Position numbers and translations under genes: made by a program. A stretch of 12,845 nt of DNA from Flavicella sp037132785 (GTDB lineage Bacteria > Bacteroidota > Bacteroidia > Flavobacteriales > Flavobacteriaceae): positions 1 through 12,845 of the forward strand of contig NZ_JBAHZZ010000130.1 in the NCBI RefSeq assembly GCF_037132785.1, read 5' to 3'. The notes beneath the pieces are model-generated. The model ran no database searches. It saw only the letters and a program-made list of their open reading frames with translations, and was not told the origin of the DNA. Positions 1 to 7,907 of this stretch are shown piece after piece (the stretch's first letter is position 1; every line of letters starts with the position of its first letter).

Positions 1-68
1 TGATGGAAGCTATTTGTTACAATTTATATAGAAGTCCAAGGATAATTGCCACTAATTCTAAAAACTAA
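1..68 (+). pseudogene. C-terminal tail of an unidentified reading frame, cut by window edge
   Basis: The frame through position 3 is open from the left edge and stops at TAA 66-68. It reads MEAICYNLYRSP and then IIATNSKN. The 'YNLYRSP' ending has the flavour of the C-terminus of a DDE transposase, and it lies just upstream of a transposase remnant, but I cannot assign a family. It may be the end of a real gene to the left, a relic, or chance. Between 69 and 135 I see only A-rich sequence with stops in all frames. Confidence 0.25.
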
Positions 69-135
69 AGGAAAATGAACCAAAAAATAGATCCATAACT
101 AACATAAACAATGAAAATAAGAAAAAAAAATATAA

Positions 136-387
136 ATTTTAGATTTAAAAAGTAATAATGGAAAAAACTTCAAAGAGTTACATGTGGTTATTATGCAACT
201 AAAATCTTGGTTAAGAGCAATACCAACTCATGTAAGTAAATGGCATATACAAGCATATTTTGATGAATTTTGTTTTAGAATTAATAGGTCACAATGCAAA
301 GAATCCATTTTTCATAAAACAATTCTTAGAATGGTACTACAAAAACCTAAATATCAAAAAAATACAAAACAGACACTAGGCGTGTAA
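136..387 (+). pseudogene. IS1595-like (ISXO2-type) transposase, C-terminal remnant
   Basis: The last 83 codons of a DDE transposase are open from 136 to the stop at 385-387. They include the stretch SNNGKNFKELH, then KSWLRAIP, HVSKWHIQAYFDEF and FRINRS. This matches the C-terminal block of ISXO2/IS1595-family transposases, in which a 'K-x-W-L-R-G' segment is followed by 'Y-x-D-E-F/Y-x-F-R-x-N-R'. A TAA at 133-135 closes the frame upstream, and the A-rich sequence before it has no recognisable transposase. The zinc-ribbon N-terminus and most of the catalytic core are therefore missing. A GTG at 184 could start a 67-residue peptide, but that would not be a functional transposase. The last 142 bp of the element recur inverted at the right edge of the window. 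Read-through would run towards secDF. Family assignment is by motif recognition only. Confidence 0.7.
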
Positions 388-393
388 CTCAGT
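252..393 (+). repeat. Inverted repeat arm A (3' end of IS1595-like element)
   Basis: This segment pairs with the reverse complement of 12704-12845 with 138 of 142 bases identical by direct reading. Similarity stops sharply just after 393, six bases past the transposase stop codon, which probably marks the inner end of the insertion sequence. The four differences include only one amino-acid change (Cys to Tyr). The outward extent of the match is unknown because the other arm runs off the window. Confidence 0.9.
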
Positions 394-592
394 AAAATTT
401 AATCAACAGAATGAGCCAAGATTGTCAGTAGTTGTTGTATTTTTACTAATCACAGTTTCCATGGAGTTAGATGAAAATAACTAAAACGGAAGAGTCCTGT
501 AGCTCGTATTTTTACTGAACTTTCCTTTTATTTCTAAAATTCACCTACAAAGTTAAGGCATTACAGTACATTAAATTAAAAACGACAAAAAA
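388..592. other. Non-coding interval between IS remnant and secDF promoter
   Basis: I see no coding frame of note here. The 11-mer GTATTTTTACT occurs twice in the same orientation, at 437-447 and 506-516, which may be chance in AT-rich DNA. No terminator-like hairpin separates the transposase remnant from secDF. Confidence 0.5.
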
Positions 593-623
593 TTGTCTTT
601 TCCTGTTTGAAATACTATATTTG
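593..623 (+). promoter_or_regulatory. secDF promoter, Bacteroidota type
   Basis: TTG at 593-595 is followed after 20 bp by TATATTTG at 616-623, a full match to the TAnnTTTG -7 element of the Bacteroidota primary sigma factor. Transcription would start a few bases downstream, leaving a leader of roughly 25 nt before the ATG at 655. This placement rules out the longer reading frame that begins with TTG at 607. Confidence 0.75.
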
Positions 624-654
624 CACGTTTATAAAATTTAAGACTATATTAAGA

Positions 655-3633
655 ATGCAAAACAAAGGACTCATAAAACTATTCGCTATCCTTTTTGGAA
701 TCGTTAGTTTGTATCAATTATCTTTCACATGGCTGGTTAGCAATGTAGAAAATGACGCAAAAGAATACGCAATTTCACTTGCTGAAGAAAATGATGGTAA
801 AGCAATCGCTAAATTTGAAAGAGCATACCTTGACTCTGTTGCTAACATTCCTGTTTTTGATAAATTCGGAGTTACTTTTAGCTACAACGATATTAAAGAC
901 AAAGAAATAAACCTAGGTCTTGACTTAAAAGGAGGGATTAACGCTACATTACAAGTTTCTGTAAAAGACATCTTAATCGGATTGTCTAACAATTCTAAAA
1001 ATGAATCTTTTAATAAGGCATTAAAAGCAGCTTCAATTGCTCAAATAAACAGCAGTGATTCTTATATAGATTTGTTTTTTATCGAATTTGATAAAATAGC
1101 AACTGGAGATGACAAACTAAACGCTCCTGATATTTTTGGCAACAAATCTTTAAGAGAAAAGATCAACTTCCAAAAATCTGACGAAGAGACAAAAGATGCT
1201 ATTCGTGAAGAAATAAACAGTTCTATCAATACTGCATTTGAAGTATTAAGAAGTAGAATTGACAAGTTTGGTGTTACACAACCAAATATTCAAAGAATTG
1301 GTAAGTCTGGTAGAATCTTAATTGAATTACCTGGAGCAAGAGATATTGAACGAGTTAAAAAATTATTACAATCTACTGCTGAATTACAGTTTTGGGAATT
1401 ATATTCTAACCAAGAGACAGCTCTGTTTTTATATTCCGCAAACTCTAAAATAAGCGAACTTTTTCAAGATGAAAATACTGAAGAAGAAATTACTAATGAA
1501 AATGATGACTCAAGTGAAATTGATGATTTATTAGGAGAAGTAAAAGATTCAACTTCAATCAAACAAACAATAGATTTATTTTCTGTTCTATATCCTAGAA
1601 TTCCTAATAGTCAAAATGAAATAAGCTCTATTATCGGTAGCGCTTCAGTGATTGATACCGCTACAGTAAATAAATACTTAGCAATGGATGAGATCAGAGC
1701 TTTATTATCTCCTGAGATGAAGCATGTAAAATTCTTATGGGATGCTAAGCCTATCGCGGATACAGAAGTGATTAACCTATATGCAATCAAATCTAACAGA
1801 AAAGACGAAGCTCCTATTCACGGTGATATTATTATCGATGCTTCTCAAGAATATGACCAATTAGGAACAAGTCCTGAGGTAAGCATGACAATGAACTCCA
1901 GAGGTTCTAAGTTATGGGCAAAAATGACTTCAGAAAACATAGGTAACTTTGTTGCTGTTGTTTTGGATAACTATGTTTATACTGCTCCAAGAGTAAATAC
2001 TGCGATTACAGGTGGTAGAACTTCTATTTCTGGAAACTTTACAGTATTAGAGGCGCAAGATTTAGCAAATGTTTTAAAGGCAGGTAAATTACCTGCTGCT
2101 GCACATATTATACAGTCTGAAATTGTTGGTCCATCATTGGGTCAAGAAGCAATTGACAGTGGAATTATATCTTTTGCTTTAGCCTTATTATTAGTATTAA
2201 TTTGGATGGTTTTCTACTACGGGAAATCTGGTATGTTTGCAAATGTTGCTTTATTAATAAACATCCTATTCATCTTCGGAATTTTATCTGCCTTTGGTGC
2301 TGTATTAACATTACCTGGTATTGCTGGTATTGTATTAACTATAGGTATGTCTGTAGATGCTAACGTACTTATTTTTGAGCGTATAAAAGAAGAATTAAAA
2401 AAAGGAAAAGGTTTGAAAGAAGGTATTTCCGATGGATTTAACAACGCTTTGTCTTCAATTTTGGATGCCAATATTACTACCTTATTAACTGGGTTAATTT
2501 TATTCATTTTTGGAACAGGACCGGTTAAAGGATTTGCTTCAACATTAATGATTGGTATTGCTACTTCTTTATTTACTGCAATTTTTATTACAAGAATGTT
2601 TATCGATTCCTATTCTAATAAAGGTCAAATATTGACTTTTAACACAGGAATCACAAAAAAATGGTTTACTACAATTGATATTGACTTTTTAAAGAAACGT
2701 AAAATCGCTTATATTATTTCTGGGACTCTTATGGTCCTTGGCTTCGCCTCATTATTTACCAATGGCTTAAACTATGGAGTAGATTTTGTAGGAGGACGTT
2801 CTTATGTTATCCGTTTCGACCAAGCGACAAACTCGACAAAAGTTGCAAACAGTTTAAAAGCTGTTTTTGGAAGTTCTCCTGAAGTTAAAACTTATGGATC
2901 AAACGATCAATTAAAAATCACAACTAAATACCGAATAGAAGAAGAGGGAGAACAAGTTGATACTGAAGTTCAAATTACATTGTTTGAAGGTCTAAAAGAT
3001 TTCTTACCTGAAGGAACTACTTTAGACGAATTTAAAGGAGGATTTGACGATCAAAAAATTGGAATTCTCAATTCAATTAAAGTCGAACCATCCATTGCTC
3101 ATGATATTAAAAACTCAGCTAAGTGGGCAATATTCGGGTCTCTATTTGTTGTTTTCTTATACATATTATTGAGGTTTAAGAAATGGCAATATAGTTTAGG
3201 AGCCGTTGTTGCCGTTATCCATGATGTAATAATCGTACTATCTATTTTCTCAATCGCATACAAAATAATGCCTTTTGATATGGAAATAGGTCAATCATTT
3301 ATTGCAGCTATTCTAACAGTTGTAGGATACTCCCTAAATGATACTGTGGTAATATTCGATAGAATTAGAGAATACACTAAAATACATGAAGGATGGAGAT
3401 ATTCAAAAATTGTGAATAAAGCATTGAGTAGTACTTTGGGTAGAACCGTTAATACTTCATTAACAACATTAATCGTATTGTTAGCAATCTTCTTATTTGG
3501 AGGTGATTCTATCAAAGGATTTATGTTTGCATTGATTATTGGTGTGTTAGTAGGAACCTACTCGTCATTATTCGTTGCATCTCCAATTATGTTTGATACT
3601 TCTGGTAAATTAGAGAAAAAAAAGAACAACTAA
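655..3633 (+). CDS. secDF: Protein translocase subunit SecDF (fused SecD-SecF)
   Basis: This inner-membrane protein uses the proton gradient to pull secreted proteins out of the SecYEG channel on the periplasmic side. It has 992 residues. There is an N-terminal membrane segment (about 6-26) and the SecD signature LGLDLKGG (87-94). The P1 region follows with a base segment near 197-228, and then an acidic insert (about 270-300, rich in E and D). The SecD membrane bundle (about 503-650) carries GMSVDANVLIFER (564-576). The SecF half starts near 680 with NYGVDFVGG (706-714) and has its own bundle (about 823-975) with NDTVVIFDR (895-903). Asp568, Asp896 and Arg930 fit the proton-transport residues known in Thermus SecDF (by-eye alignment). 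I chose ATG 655 because the frame upstream overlaps the promoter. The fused form is usual in Bacteroidota. The gene appears monocistronic, with its own promoter and terminator. Confidence 0.96.
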   Translation: MQNKGLIKLFAILFGIVSLYQLSFTWLVSNVENDAKEYAISLAEENDGKAIAKFERAYLDSVANIPVFDKFGVTFSYNDIKDKEINLGLDLKGGINATLQVSVKDILIGLSNNSKNESFNKALKAASIAQINSSDSYIDLFFIEFDKIATGDDKLNAPDIFGNKSLREKINFQKSDEETKDAIREEINSSINTAFEVLRSRIDKFGVTQPNIQRIGKSGRILIELPGARDIERVKKLLQSTAELQFWELYSNQETALFLYSANSKISELFQDENTEEEITNENDDSSEIDDLLGEVKDSTSIKQTIDLFSVLYPRIPNSQNEISSIIGSASVIDTATVNKYLAMDEIRALLSPEMKHVKFLWDAKPIADTEVINLYAIKSNRKDEAPIHGDIIIDASQEYDQLGTSPEVSMTMNSRGSKLWAKMTSENIGNFVAVVLDNYVYTAPRVNTAITGGRTSISGNFTVLEAQDLANVLKAGKLPAAAHIIQSEIVGPSLGQEAIDSGIISFALALLLVLIWMVFYYGKSGMFANVALLINILFIFGILSAFGAVLTLPGIAGIVLTIGMSVDANVLIFERIKEELKKGKGLKEGISDGFNNALSSILDANITTLLTGLILFIFGTGPVKGFASTLMIGIATSLFTAIFITRMFIDSYSNKGQILTFNTGITKKWFTTIDIDFLKKRKIAYIISGTLMVLGFASLFTNGLNYGVDFVGGRSYVIRFDQATNSTKVANSLKAVFGSSPEVKTYGSNDQLKITTKYRIEEEGEQVDTEVQITLFEGLKDFLPEGTTLDEFKGGFDDQKIGILNSIKVEPSIAHDIKNSAKWAIFGSLFVVFLYILLRFKKWQYSLGAVVAVIHDVIIVLSIFSIAYKIMPFDMEIGQSFIAAILTVVGYSLNDTVVIFDRIREYTKIHEGWRYSKIVNKALSSTLGRTVNTSLTTLIVLLAIFLFGGDSIKGFMFALIIGVLVGTYSSLFVASPIMFDTSGKLEKKKNN

Positions 3634-3637
3634 TAAA

Positions 3638-3657
3638 TACCGTATATATATATGGTA
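3638..3657 (+). repeat. AT-rich palindrome after secDF
   Basis: TACCGTATATATATATGGTA is nearly self-complementary: TACC pairs with GGTA, a G-T wobble follows, and alternating TA lies inside. It directly abuts the intrinsic terminator. It may add a second RNA hairpin that protects the secDF 3' end. Confidence 0.5.
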
Positions 3658-3690
3658 AACCGTCCCTAATAATATTGGGGACGGTTTTCT
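3657..3690 (+). terminator. Intrinsic terminator of secDF
   Basis: AAACCGTCCC (3657-3666) pairs perfectly with GGGACGGTTT (3678-3687) across an 11-base loop, and a T-rich tract follows. A G+C-rich 10-bp stem in otherwise AT-rich DNA, placed 24 bp after the stop codon, is a clear Rho-independent terminator. It separates secDF from hpt, so hpt should have its own promoter. I do not see a good TAnnTTTG box in the 30 bp before hpt. Confidence 0.85.
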
Positions 3691-3717
3691 GTTATTTTCA
3701 AAGCAAGAATTATATAG

Positions 3718-4257
3718 ATGAAACCGATTACCATACACGATCAGCAATTTGAGGTTTACATCCATCGTGATAAAATTGCTCAAGCTGTTACATCTTTAGC
3801 AAAACAGCTAAAGAACGACTTGAATGGAGAAGTTCCAATTTTTATTAGTATCCTTAATGGAGGTTTTGTTTTCGCAGCTGATTTTATAAGAGCCTTTGAT
3901 GGTGAATGTGAAATTTCTTTTATAAAACTAGCCTCGTATGAAAAAACGAAATCTACAGGAAAGGTCAAGCAACTTTTAGGTATCAACGAAGAGCTTAGTG
4001 GTAGAACTATTGTCGTTTTAGAAGATATTATTGATACAGGAACAACCCTTCAAAAAATACATGAAATATTAGGTGAAGAAAAACTAAAAGATTTTAAAAT
4101 AGTAACTCTGTTTTTTAAGCCAGACGTTTTTAGAAAAGAATTACATATAGATTATGTCTCTTTTGAAATACCAGACTACTTTATTGTTGGGTATGGACTA
4201 GATTATGACAGACTAGGAAGAAATCTTCCTGATGTATATAAATTATTAAAACAATAA
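3718..4257 (+). CDS. hpt: Hypoxanthine phosphoribosyltransferase
   Basis: This cytoplasmic purine-salvage enzyme joins hypoxanthine (often also guanine) to PRPP, giving IMP or GMP plus pyrophosphate. It has 179 residues, a normal length for bacterial HPRT. Visible motifs are loop I LNGG (46-49), the PRPP-binding signature VVLEDIIDTGTT (99-110, with the two acidic residues before IIDTG), KPD (134-136) and the base-binding segment IPDYFIVGYGLDY (151-163). It ends with a typical RNLPDVYKL tail. The ATG at 3718 is the only sensible start. The stop lies 2 bp before adk, so the two are almost surely co-transcribed, and both act in purine nucleotide balance. I cannot tell hypoxanthine from guanine or xanthine preference by sequence alone. 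Confidence 0.93.
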   Translation: MKPITIHDQQFEVYIHRDKIAQAVTSLAKQLKNDLNGEVPIFISILNGGFVFAADFIRAFDGECEISFIKLASYEKTKSTGKVKQLLGINEELSGRTIVVLEDIIDTGTTLQKIHEILGEEKLKDFKIVTLFFKPDVFRKELHIDYVSFEIPDYFIVGYGLDYDRLGRNLPDVYKLLKQ

Positions 4258-4259
4258 CA

Positions 4260-4835
4260 ATGAAAAACATCGTATTATTCGGCCCTCCTGGCGCAGGAAA
4301 AGGAACACAGGCAGACGTATTAAAAGACAAATACAACCTGGTACATATTTCTACCGGAGACGTATTCCGTTTCAATATTAAAAATAAAACTGAATTAGGA
4401 ATTTTAGCTAAATCATATATTGATAATGGTAATTTAGTGCCAGACGAGGTAACTATTAACATGTTAAAAGCTGAAGTTGAGAAAAATACTAAAGCCAATG
4501 GATTTATCTTTGACGGATTTCCTAGAACAGAATCTCAGGCTGCTGAATTAGACTCTTTCTTAACTAAAAAAGGAACAACTATCAATGCAATGATTGCATT
4601 AGAGGTTGAAGAAGATATTTTGGTTGACCGCTTATTAGAGAGAGGGAAAGTCTCAGGCCGTGCAGATGATCAAGATGAATCTAAAATCAGAAATCGTTTT
4701 AACGAATATAATACCAAAACTGCTATTGTAAAAGATTACTACGACAAACAAAATAAATATTACGGAATTAACGGTGTTGGATCTATCGATAATATTACAG
4801 ACTTAATTTCAAACGTTATTGACGGATTACAATAA
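4260..4835 (+). CDS. adk: Adenylate kinase
   Basis: Adenylate kinase interconverts ATP plus AMP and two ADP in the cytoplasm. It is normally essential. The 191-residue protein has the P-loop GPPGAGKGT (8-16), the AMP-binding STGD segment (31-34), DGFPRT (85-90), and arginines at RLLERG (124-129), GRADD (133-137) and IRNRF (143-147). Between RLLERG and IRNRF there are only about 14 residues, so it is the short-LID form without the Cys4 zinc finger found in long adenylate kinases. Translation starts 2 bp after the hpt stop, which suggests coupling. Obg follows 41 bp later on the same strand. Assignment is firm. Confidence 0.96.
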   Translation: MKNIVLFGPPGAGKGTQADVLKDKYNLVHISTGDVFRFNIKNKTELGILAKSYIDNGNLVPDEVTINMLKAEVEKNTKANGFIFDGFPRTESQAAELDSFLTKKGTTINAMIALEVEEDILVDRLLERGKVSGRADDQDESKIRNRFNEYNTKTAIVKDYYDKQNKYYGINGVGSIDNITDLISNVIDGLQ

Positions 4836-4876
4836 TCATCATTATTTAAATCACACACGAATAAACCACCATAGAC

Positions 4877-5869
4877 ATGACAGAAGGGAATTTTATTGAC
4901 TATATTAAAATCTACGCATCTTCTGGTGATGGTGGTGGTGGATCTACACACTTACACAGAGAAAAATTTATTACCAAAGGTGGACCTGATGGTGGTGATG
5001 GTGGTCGTGGCGGGCATATCATCTTAAAAGGCAATAAAAGTATGTGGACATTACACCATTTGCGTTTTTTAAAACACAGTAGAGCTGACAAAGGAGGTAA
5101 TGGTAGTAAAAGTAGAAGTACTGGTGCTGATGGACAAGATAAATATATTGATGTCCCTTTAGGAACTATTGTAAGAGATGTTGAAACACAAGAAATAATA
5201 TTTGAAATCACAGATAATCATCAAGAAATAATTTTATGTGAAGGAGGAAAAGGTGGTTTGGGAAACTGGAACTTCAGATCTTCAACCAATCAAACTCCTC
5301 GCTATGCGCAACCTGGTATGCCTGGACAAGATGGTTGGTTTCAAATTGAATTAAAACTATTGGCAGATGTTGGTTTAGTAGGATTTCCTAATGCAGGAAA
5401 ATCGACTTTGTTAGCAACTGTAACCGCTGCAAAACCTAAAATTGCTGATTACGCTTTTACAACTCTAAAACCTAACTTAGGAATTGTGGACTATAGAGAT
5501 CATCAGAGTTTTGTTATGGCGGATATTCCAGGGATAATTGAAGGAGCTTCAGAAGGAAAAGGCTTAGGTCATAGATTCTTACGTCATATTGAACGTAATT
5601 CTGCCTTACTCTTTTTAATCCCAGCAGACTCTGATAATATTAAAGAAGAATATCATATCCTATTGAATGAATTAAAAAAACATAATCCCGAACTATTAGA
5701 TAAAGCAAGGTTATTAGCTGTTTCAAAATCTGATATGCTTGATGATGAACTTAAAGAAGAAATAAAACAAGAGTTGCCAGAAGGTATTCCAACCTTATTC
5801 TTTTCATCTTTAGCTCAAGTGGGCATCATGGAATTAAAGGATGCTATTTGGAAACTATTAACTAAATAG
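4877..5869 (+). CDS. obg: GTPase Obg/CgtA
   Basis: Obg is a cytoplasmic GTPase that binds the large ribosomal subunit during its late assembly and links growth to nucleotide state. It is usually essential. Residues 1-158 form the Obg domain, with glycine-rich repeats such as SSGDGGGG, GGPDGGDGGRGG and CEGGKGGLGN. The G domain follows: G1 GFPNAGKST (169-177), a likely G2 threonine in YAFTTLKPN (202-210), G3 DIPG (216-219), a G4 that reads SKSD (293-296) instead of NKxD, and G5 SSLA (320-323). The protein ends at 330 with no C-terminal OCT domain. The Ser-for-Asn change in G4 is compatible with GTP use in this family, judged by eye. It is probably the last gene of an hpt-adk-obg unit; only a weak hairpin (5903-5917) lies downstream. 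Confidence 0.95.
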   Translation: MTEGNFIDYIKIYASSGDGGGGSTHLHREKFITKGGPDGGDGGRGGHIILKGNKSMWTLHHLRFLKHSRADKGGNGSKSRSTGADGQDKYIDVPLGTIVRDVETQEIIFEITDNHQEIILCEGGKGGLGNWNFRSSTNQTPRYAQPGMPGQDGWFQIELKLLADVGLVGFPNAGKSTLLATVTAAKPKIADYAFTTLKPNLGIVDYRDHQSFVMADIPGIIEGASEGKGLGHRFLRHIERNSALLFLIPADSDNIKEEYHILLNELKKHNPELLDKARLLAVSKSDMLDDELKEEIKQELPEGIPTLFFSSLAQVGIMELKDAIWKLLTK

Positions 5870-6137
5870 GGCTACATATTAAAATAAAGATAGAGGTGTT
5901 ATACCAATTTGGTTTTTAAATGACCTAATAATAATTTGGAATGTTTTTTATTCATCTTTGAAAAAATCCCTGTGTTCAAATTTTCAAATGCTTAGATGCT
6001 AAAATAAATCATGATTATTTTAAACTGATTTGCTAACAACGGATTGGAAAGTTGAACTTTCAGGTAAAAAACACTCTATTTTAATAACTGAACGCACTTA
6101 TCATTTCTCGGAATAAATCCTTGTAAACAAAGGCCTT

Positions 6138-6266
6138 TTGATAACTAGGAATAAACACTGTTTGAGTTGAATCTGGCAGTTGTAAGTAATAAGTTGAGGA
6201 GTACATAAATCTAACAAATATTTTCCAAACTTCTTTATCAACTTATGTTAATATTCTAGTTATCAA
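6138..6266. repeat. Nested inverted repeats in the intergenic region
   Basis: The outer arms are TTGATAACTAG (6138-6148) and CTAGTTATCAA (6256-6266), perfect over 11 bp. The inner arms are ATAAGTTGA (6189-6197) and TCAACTTAT (6238-6246), perfect over 9 bp. The four arms are properly nested, so a transcript or single strand could fold into one long, interrupted stem. No known RNA family was recognised. Confidence 0.5.
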
Positions 6267-6540
6267 GAAGTATTAGGTATCCGTATGTACTGATTTTAGA
6301 GGTTGAAAAATCTACAGAATTAGCTGTATTTCTCCAGTAAAACAATGAATTCCTATTATACCAAATAAACACCAAAATGATTGATTAAACTAGTTTATAT
6401 TTCCTTTATATTTCAATATAAAACAGAGCCATAACCTTGGCTATGCTTATGTTTTTTATTTCATCTAAAGAAAAAATAATTCAAATTTATTATCAACCAC
6501 TCTGAAATTCATTTGGTATTACTTAAAATTGGGCGATTTT

Positions 6541-6585
6541 TAAAATGTTATTTTTGCTTGTTTACACAAAAAAATTAACATTTTA
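6541..6585. repeat. AT-only stem-loop downstream of czcB
   Basis: TAAAATGTTA (6541-6550) pairs with TAACATTTTA (6576-6585). TTTTT (6551-6555) and AAAAA (6570-6574) continue the stem after a one-base bulge, around a 14-base loop. It lies about 110 bp past the czcB stop on the - strand. There is no G+C core or following T-run on either strand, so it is not a clear terminator. Confidence 0.45.
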
Positions 6586-6697
6586 CACCCAGTTTCATCT
6601 GTTTACAAAGAGTTTTTTCGAATTAAATCAAATATAAATCGCACACAATTACGACTTTTTCATTAATAAAAACATCGTGAAATACACTTATTTATCG

Positions 6698-7906
6698 TTA
6701 ATGAGAATGCCCCGCTTCGCTTTTTTTCAATTCAGACATTAAATAATAAGCTCCACTTTTCGCCAACAGTAAACCTTCACTTTGTTGTTCTTTAAAAGCA
6801 AATGAAACAAAGCCATTCGATCTATTCTTTTCCAAAACTTCAACAGGTTCGAACACCATGTTTTCACCCTCTTCTACCTTAAAAACATATATGCTTCCCT
6901 CTTCTTTGATAAAAGCCTCTTCTGGAAGTGCTTGCTCTAGTTTTTCATCAACAATAATTTTAGCATTTACATACATACCAACAATTAAATGTTCATATTG
7001 ATTATCTATTTCTGCATGTACGTGTAAGGCTTTTGGCCCTTTTTCTAAAGATTTTCCAATAGAAAAAATTTCCCCTGCCATATCCTTAAGATCTAATGAC
7101 TTGACGGAGAACAAGACTTTTTGACCATTTCTCACCTTTTTTATGTCTTTTTCAAACACCATTAAATCCACATGAATATGTTCTATATTTACAATTTCAA
7201 ACAAAGGCGTTTGAGGTTGTACATATTGACCTGTTTTTACCTTCACAAACTCAATAAAACCATTAATTGTACTTTTAACAGGGGCAGTTGGTAAGATGAT
7301 TCCTTTTCTAATTTTAGAATAATTCAAACCAAGTAACTGGAGCTGACTTTCATACCCCATAACCAACCCCTTGGCACTAGAATAATCTGCTTTTGCTTTT
7401 TGATAATCTCTACCAGAACTAACATTCGCATCATATAATTTTTGTTGTCTTATAAAATCTTGCTCTAAATAATTTAATTGATTATATGTTTGTAAATAAT
7501 CGGTTTGAAGTTTAATTATTTCTGGATGTGATATATAAGCCAATACTTTTCCTTTTTTCACTTCTTCTCCTTCTATAACTTCAATGCTTACAATATTTGC
7601 TCCTAAATAAGTAGTGATGACAGCTTCGTTTTGTGGAGGCACCTCAATCATCCCATTTGCTATAATATACCCTTTCATATTCTGTTTAGAAACCTGCCCT
7701 ACAGAAATACCTAAAATATTTGCCTGTTCTTTGGTTAGAGTTACTTTATCGGTATGTTCTTCTTTATGATTGTCATGATCGTCATGTCCATCGCTGTCAT
7801 CATGAACAATTTCAGTTGATGAATTGTCATTATGATTATCTTTTTTGCAAGAGCTAAAAAAACTTAGAATTATAAAGGGCACAATATATATATATAATTT
7901 TTTCAT
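6698..7906 (-). CDS. czcB: CzcB/CusB-like periplasmic adaptor (membrane fusion lipoprotein)
   Basis: This adaptor links the inner-membrane RND pump to the outer-membrane channel of a heavy-metal efflux complex. The 402-residue protein begins with a lipoprotein signal peptide, with lipobox FFSSC and Cys20 as the anchored residue. Residues 25-51 are packed with His and Asp (His25, 35, 41, 44, 47, 51), a likely metal-binding stretch, and the C-terminus ends in GHSH. The HlyD-type body follows: a barrel/lipoyl half near 75-125 (VIEGEEVKKGKVLAYISHP), a coiled-coil hairpin about 128-195, the second lipoyl half around 205-240 (INGFIEFVKVKTGQYV), and a beta-barrel with IEHIHVDLMVFEKDI. The start lies 1 bp after the pump gene's stop, so translation is probably coupled. 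The metal substrate is inferred from the neighbours. The symbol denotes the family, not proven specificity. Confidence 0.85.
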   Translation of the reverse strand: MKKLYIYIVPFIILSFFSSCKKDNHNDNSSTEIVHDDSDGHDDHDNHKEEHTDKVTLTKEQANILGISVGQVSKQNMKGYIIANGMIEVPPQNEAVITTYLGANIVSIEVIEGEEVKKGKVLAYISHPEIIKLQTDYLQTYNQLNYLEQDFIRQQKLYDANVSSGRDYQKAKADYSSAKGLVMGYESQLQLLGLNYSKIRKGIILPTAPVKSTINGFIEFVKVKTGQYVQPQTPLFEIVNIEHIHVDLMVFEKDIKKVRNGQKVLFSVKSLDLKDMAGEIFSIGKSLEKGPKALHVHAEIDNQYEHLIVGMYVNAKIIVDEKLEQALPEEAFIKEEGSIYVFKVEEGENMVFEPVEVLEKNRSNGFVSFAFKEQQSEGLLLAKSGAYYLMSELKKSEAGHSH

Positions 7907-7907
7907 T

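Larger units (their letters stand above)
5870..6697. other. 828-bp intergenic region without recognisable genes
   Basis: Stops are dense in all frames. The longest suspicious stretch is about 30 codons on + near 6028-6120 with no good start. Convergent transcription (obg from the left, czcB from the right) meets here. A weak obg terminator candidate is ACCAA-T-TTGGT at 5903-5913, followed by T4. A 5-bp hairpin AGCCA/TGGCT (6427-6431, 6438-6442) sits shortly before a T-run at 6452-6457. The motif TTATACCAA occurs at 5899-5907 and 6356-6364, and nearly inverted (ATTTGGTATTA) at 6511-6521. Together with the nested inverted repeats listed separately, this looks like decayed mobile or repeat DNA. 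That reading is inference. Confidence 0.6.

Noticed and set aside
607..654. N-terminal extension of SecDF from a TTG start
   Set aside because: It overlaps a full promoter box and replaces the expected N-terminal helix start.
6028..6120. About 30-codon open stretch on + in the intergenic region
   Set aside because: It has no credible start or recognisable similarity, and the length is expected by chance.
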